Below, in pieces: positions 61,636 through 64,000 of a DNA stretch of 64,000 bases. A model generated the notes under the pieces. That model had not been told where the DNA came from. It did no database searches and saw only the letters and a list, made by a program, of their open reading frames with translations. The DNA comes from an uncultured Bacteroidales bacterium (GTDB lineage Bacteria > Bacteroidota > Bacteroidia > Bacteroidales > F082). Where the stretch lies: the NCBI GenBank assembly GCA_905234275.1, contig CAJOHD010000009.1, positions 83,724 to 147,723 on the forward strand, written 5' to 3'. Both the position numbers and the translations under genes were made by a program. Numbering within the stretch: position 1 is the stretch's first letter; each line of letters opens with the position of its first letter.

Positions 61636-63063
61636 TCAAGAAACAAACAAATCATCCATAGTAACTTGGCTCTGTATTTGTGAGGTGTATTTGCCATTGG
61701 CTAATCCTTGTGAGGTAATCATTGTAAGATGCAAAGTTTTAGTGGTTCGCGTCTCTTTTTTAAACAAATCACGCCTTTCTTTAAGCCATTCGATGTAATT
61801 CTTTGTCAGTTCGTATAGACTATCGCTGTATTTCATCTCGCAAAGGTCAATGACATTATCAGTTCTGTTGATTATTAAATCAATCTGTGCGCCTTTGTTA
61901 CCACCTCTGGTGCTCCAAGAACAAACATCACTTGCAATACCTGATATTCCCAATGCTTTTTTTATTTGATTGATATGAAGGATACAAACTTGTTCAAAAG
62001 CATATCCTTGCCAAGTGTTACGCTTTTTATCGGGAATGTTCGACCAAGCATGGTCATTCATCCCATTGTATCCTTTTACAAATCTAAGATAGAATAAAGT
62101 GTACATATCGGTGAGCTGATAAATCACATCGCGTTGTTTTTTACCGAACGCCTGATAATGCCTAATGAAATCACATTTTTCAAGGTTTTCTAATATTTCT
62201 GAGAGATTTCCATTGTCGATGGCTTTTATGCCGTCCATTATTTCCAATCGAGTCAACCCTTTAAGTTTTCCGGATAACAGTTCGACAATTTTGCGATATG
62301 CGATGGCATCGTTGAACAATGACTTGAAAAGGATATCATATTCTGTTCTCAGAGGAGCATCATTGCCAAAAAACAGTGCATCAACATTCTGTCTAAGACT
62401 CAAATTTGGTCTCAACAAATATAGGTAAAAAGGTGTTCCTCCCAATGTCATATAAGTCTCCATAATTTCATTGTGAGACCAATCCATACCTCTACATTCA
62501 AGATACTGTTTGGTTTCGGCAAGTGTAAAAGGCGCAAGATGTATTGGGCGCGTAACTCTGTTATGCAGACCTCCTTTGTCTCCAATGAGTTTGTTGGTCA
62601 TCCATGTTGTTGCGCTTCCGCAAACCACTAGTTTCAATCCTTTTCTGTCGGCTGCCCAACTGTTCCAAAAGAATTCCAAAGCACGTATGAAATTTGATTT
62701 TGGAGTGTCCATCCATGGCAATTCGTCAATAAAAATCACTATGCGTTTTTTGTCAGCCAATGATTCCAAATACTTTTGCAATTGATCGAATGCCTCAAAC
62801 CAATCTTTGGGTTTTACTGTTTTTTCTCCACTGTGCTTTTGAAGTTGAATTTTCCAACGTTTTAATTGCTCTGTACGCGATATATTATAAACGCCGGTTG
62901 CATAGAAGTCAAACTTTTCTTCAAAAAATTGTTTTACGAGATAAGTTTTACCAATGCGTCTCCGCCCATATACGGCTATAAATTCTGCTTTAGTAGAATC
63001 AAGGCATTCCTGCAAAATCTCCTGTTCATGTTTTCTGCCTATTATTGACTTTTTATATTGCAT
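61636..63063 (-). CDS. AAA ATPase with C-terminal DUF234-like nuclease-fold domain
   Basis: The 475-residue protein has a Walker A GRRRIGKT (33-40), a Walker B IVIFIDELPW (about 107-116), a sensor VVCGSATTWM and a winged-helix segment (about 265-325). The C-terminal DUF234-like domain carries GAQIDLIINRT and DLCEMKYS, an Asp and Glu-x-Lys set of the PD-(D/E)XK fold. Such archaeal-type ATPases are common in Bacteroidota, often as isolated genes; their role is unknown, with mobile-element or toxin-like functions proposed. It has its own promoter and interrupts the cargo island. Confidence 0.85.
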   Translation of the reverse strand: MQYKKSIIGRKHEQEILQECLDSTKAEFIAVYGRRRIGKTYLVKQFFEEKFDFYATGVYNISRTEQLKRWKIQLQKHSGEKTVKPKDWFEAFDQLQKYLESLADKKRIVIFIDELPWMDTPKSNFIRALEFFWNSWAADRKGLKLVVCGSATTWMTNKLIGDKGGLHNRVTRPIHLAPFTLAETKQYLECRGMDWSHNEIMETYMTLGGTPFYLYLLRPNLSLRQNVDALFFGNDAPLRTEYDILFKSLFNDAIAYRKIVELLSGKLKGLTRLEIMDGIKAIDNGNLSEILENLEKCDFIRHYQAFGKKQRDVIYQLTDMYTLFYLRFVKGYNGMNDHAWSNIPDKKRNTWQGYAFEQVCILHINQIKKALGISGIASDVCSWSTRGGNKGAQIDLIINRTDNVIDLCEMKYSDSLYELTKNYIEWLKERRDLFKKETRTTKTLHLTMITSQGLANGKYTSQIQSQVTMDDLFVS

Positions 63064-63085
63064 GATATGTGATTTTATTCAGCAG

Positions 63086-63093
63086 CAAAAGTA
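63086..63093 (-). promoter_or_regulatory. -7 promoter box for the AAA ATPase gene
   Basis: The minus strand reads TACTTTTG, a TAnnTTTG match, 23 bases before the ATG. Confidence 0.5.
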
Positions 63094-63134
63094 CAAAAAA
63101 TTTCATATCCCGCAACAAAAAATATGCGATAATA

Positions 63135-63169
63135 TGGCGGTAAGTCATTTTTTTTAATACTTACCGCCA
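63135..63169. repeat. Inverted repeat with a T-rich loop
   Basis: TGGCGGTAAGT pairs perfectly with ACTTACCGCCA around a 13-base loop holding eight T. It sits between the cargo stop at 63187 and the ATPase promoter. It may end the upstream cargo transcript, although the T run is in the loop and not after the stem. Confidence 0.5.
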
Positions 63170-63186
63170 CATAATAGTAGTGCTTT

Positions 63187-64000
63187 TTACTTTTTTATCC
63201 ATTTTCCGAATTCAGCTTCCTTGCCGTTGGCGATGACTTTCCAGATGTAGGTGCCTGAAGGCCACGAGGTGGTATTTATCGAAGTAATATTGTCGGTGAT
63301 TTGTTGTTTGTGAATGAGTTTGCCTGATAAGTCGTATATTTCCACGTGGGCGTTTTGCAATCCAGTGCGGATATTCAGCACATCCTTCCCTGGATTGGGA
63401 TAAGCGATGGCCACCTTCAAACCGTTGTCGTGGGCTTCGTCGATGCCGAGAAAAGCTTCAGCTGGGAATTTGGTTATCGTCGTCCAGTGTTGTGTTGTAT
63501 TGTCAAGGTTTTTCGATGAGAAAACAAGGAGCGTTCCGCCATCGTGAGTTGATATAATACTGTATGCCAAACTATTGATATTGCCTTTGTCCAAATCATA
63601 AAACAACGTTGAAATCGTATCCAAGTTGGCATCAAGCCGTTCGATCATTATCCAAGAGTCCTCGTTGAAAAAATAGCCGTAATTCAAAGTGTAGCAGAAA
63701 TAAAGTTCATCGTTATTTGTCGTTGAAATCGACCTTTGCCGAGCTGGACAATCGTATGAATCCGTGCTTCTTACCCGACATTGCAATGCCGTAACAGAAG
63801 GCGAAGGATCGGCAATATTATCATCATAGTCATATATTCTGACATCGGCTTGCTCATCGCCGTATTCGCGCTCAATTTGTGTTGATAAATAGGTCGTTCC
63901 GTGTCGGCTTCGGGCGACACTCATTTTTGAGAAGGTGCGATAATCAGAGACATCGGTATGGCTGAATTGCTTCGTTTTCAAGAGATTCAAATTGTTGTCA
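63187..64000 (-). CDS. T9SS cargo, beta-propeller-like, 5' end beyond the window
   Basis: The frame is open to the right edge, so only the C-terminal 270 or so residues are seen. They match the second half of the gene at 47864 (EDSWIMIERLDANLDTI, KNLDNTTQHWTTITKFP). A complete type A sorting domain follows (IAYPNPGKDVLNIRT, VEIYDLSGKLIHK, SGTYIWKVIANG) and ends FGKWIKK. The signal peptide must lie outside. The first internal ATG at 63990 is not the real start. Confidence 0.75.
   Translation of the reverse strand, partial: DNNLNLLKTKQFSHTDVSDYRTFSKMSVARSRHGTTYLSTQIEREYGDEQADVRIYDYDDNIADPSPSVTALQCRVRSTDSYDCPARQRSISTTNNDELYFCYTLNYGYFFNEDSWIMIERLDANLDTISTLFYDLDKGNINSLAYSIISTHDGGTLLVFSSKNLDNTTQHWTTITKFPAEAFLGIDEAHDNGLKVAIAYPNPGKDVLNIRTGLQNAHVEIYDLSGKLIHKQQITDNITSINTTSWPSGTYIWKVIANGKEAEFGKWIKK

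Noticed and set aside
1..64000. tRNA, rRNA or riboswitch structures
   Set aside because: By eye I found no cloverleaf with conserved loop bases, no rRNA segment and no leader resembling a known riboswitch; small RNA genes could still be missed without a covariance search.

Overview
The window comes from an anaerobic member of the Bacteroidota, most likely an uncultured gut or rumen type Bacteroidales. Several lines of evidence agree. There is a full-length SprA, the outer-membrane channel of the type IX secretion system (T9SS), and about ten proteins end in a T9SS type A sorting domain. Many genes are preceded by the Bacteroidota -7 box (TAnnTTTG) rather than a sigma70 -10. Pyruvate:ferredoxin oxidoreductase and a phosphofructokinase with pyrophosphate-type residues point to fermentative metabolism. 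Nearly all genes lie on the minus strand. I saw no rRNA, tRNA, CRISPR array, integrase or transposase. No gene-free stretch exceeds 300 bases; the longest (21274-21569) holds a repeat pair and the ruvA promoter.

Layout, left to right. 1-2374 is accessory DNA: an unknown small protein, an Mrr-like PD-(D/E)XK nuclease, and a glycine-zipper membrane protein whose frame breaks at an A7 tract. 2448-6867 holds divIC, a Cys/His-rich lipoprotein and nifJ, in that order of transcription; nifJ is interrupted near its 3' end. 6922-9081 has two forward envelope genes. 9074-21311 holds the core block ruvA-sprA-gcvH-vanZ-tonB-lytTR-TPR, all on the minus strand. 21570-29189 holds pfk, hicBA, aspartokinase, a gate-type membrane protein, a porin and deoC, with a parDE module inserted at the deoC 3' end. 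29190-35137 holds two lectin-like lipoprotein paralogues (one frameshifted), a barrel protein and a GLUG-type T9SS cargo. 35154-41018 is a tight operon lptF/G, two glycosyltransferases, ettA and a Sel1 protein. 41407-64000 is a T9SS cargo island, interrupted by hipBA and by an AAA ATPase.

The cargo island is the most interesting part. It alternates two cargo classes: GLUG/beta-helix proteins and proteins resembling beta-propellers. They share signal peptides, sorting domains and a nearly fixed gene junction (stop codon, four bases, ATG). It also carries two membrane-tethered TPR regulators with a C-terminal DNA-binding helix-turn-helix. One of these is fused in frame, through an internal second signal peptide, to a beta-helix cargo protein. 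At least two cargo transcription units begin with the same 19-base promoter sequence. A tandem duplication has copied a damaged sorting-domain end into two neighbouring genes. I infer a modular surface-protein locus that recombines through its conserved ends and may be controlled by its own envelope-sensing regulators, with SprA (encoded 20 kb away) as the exporter.

Four coding regions carry apparent frame breaks: 1672-2374, nifJ, 29190-30648 and the 3' end of 51188-52660. Two are small indels that could be read errors. The nifJ loss and the 4-base insertion are less typical of such errors.
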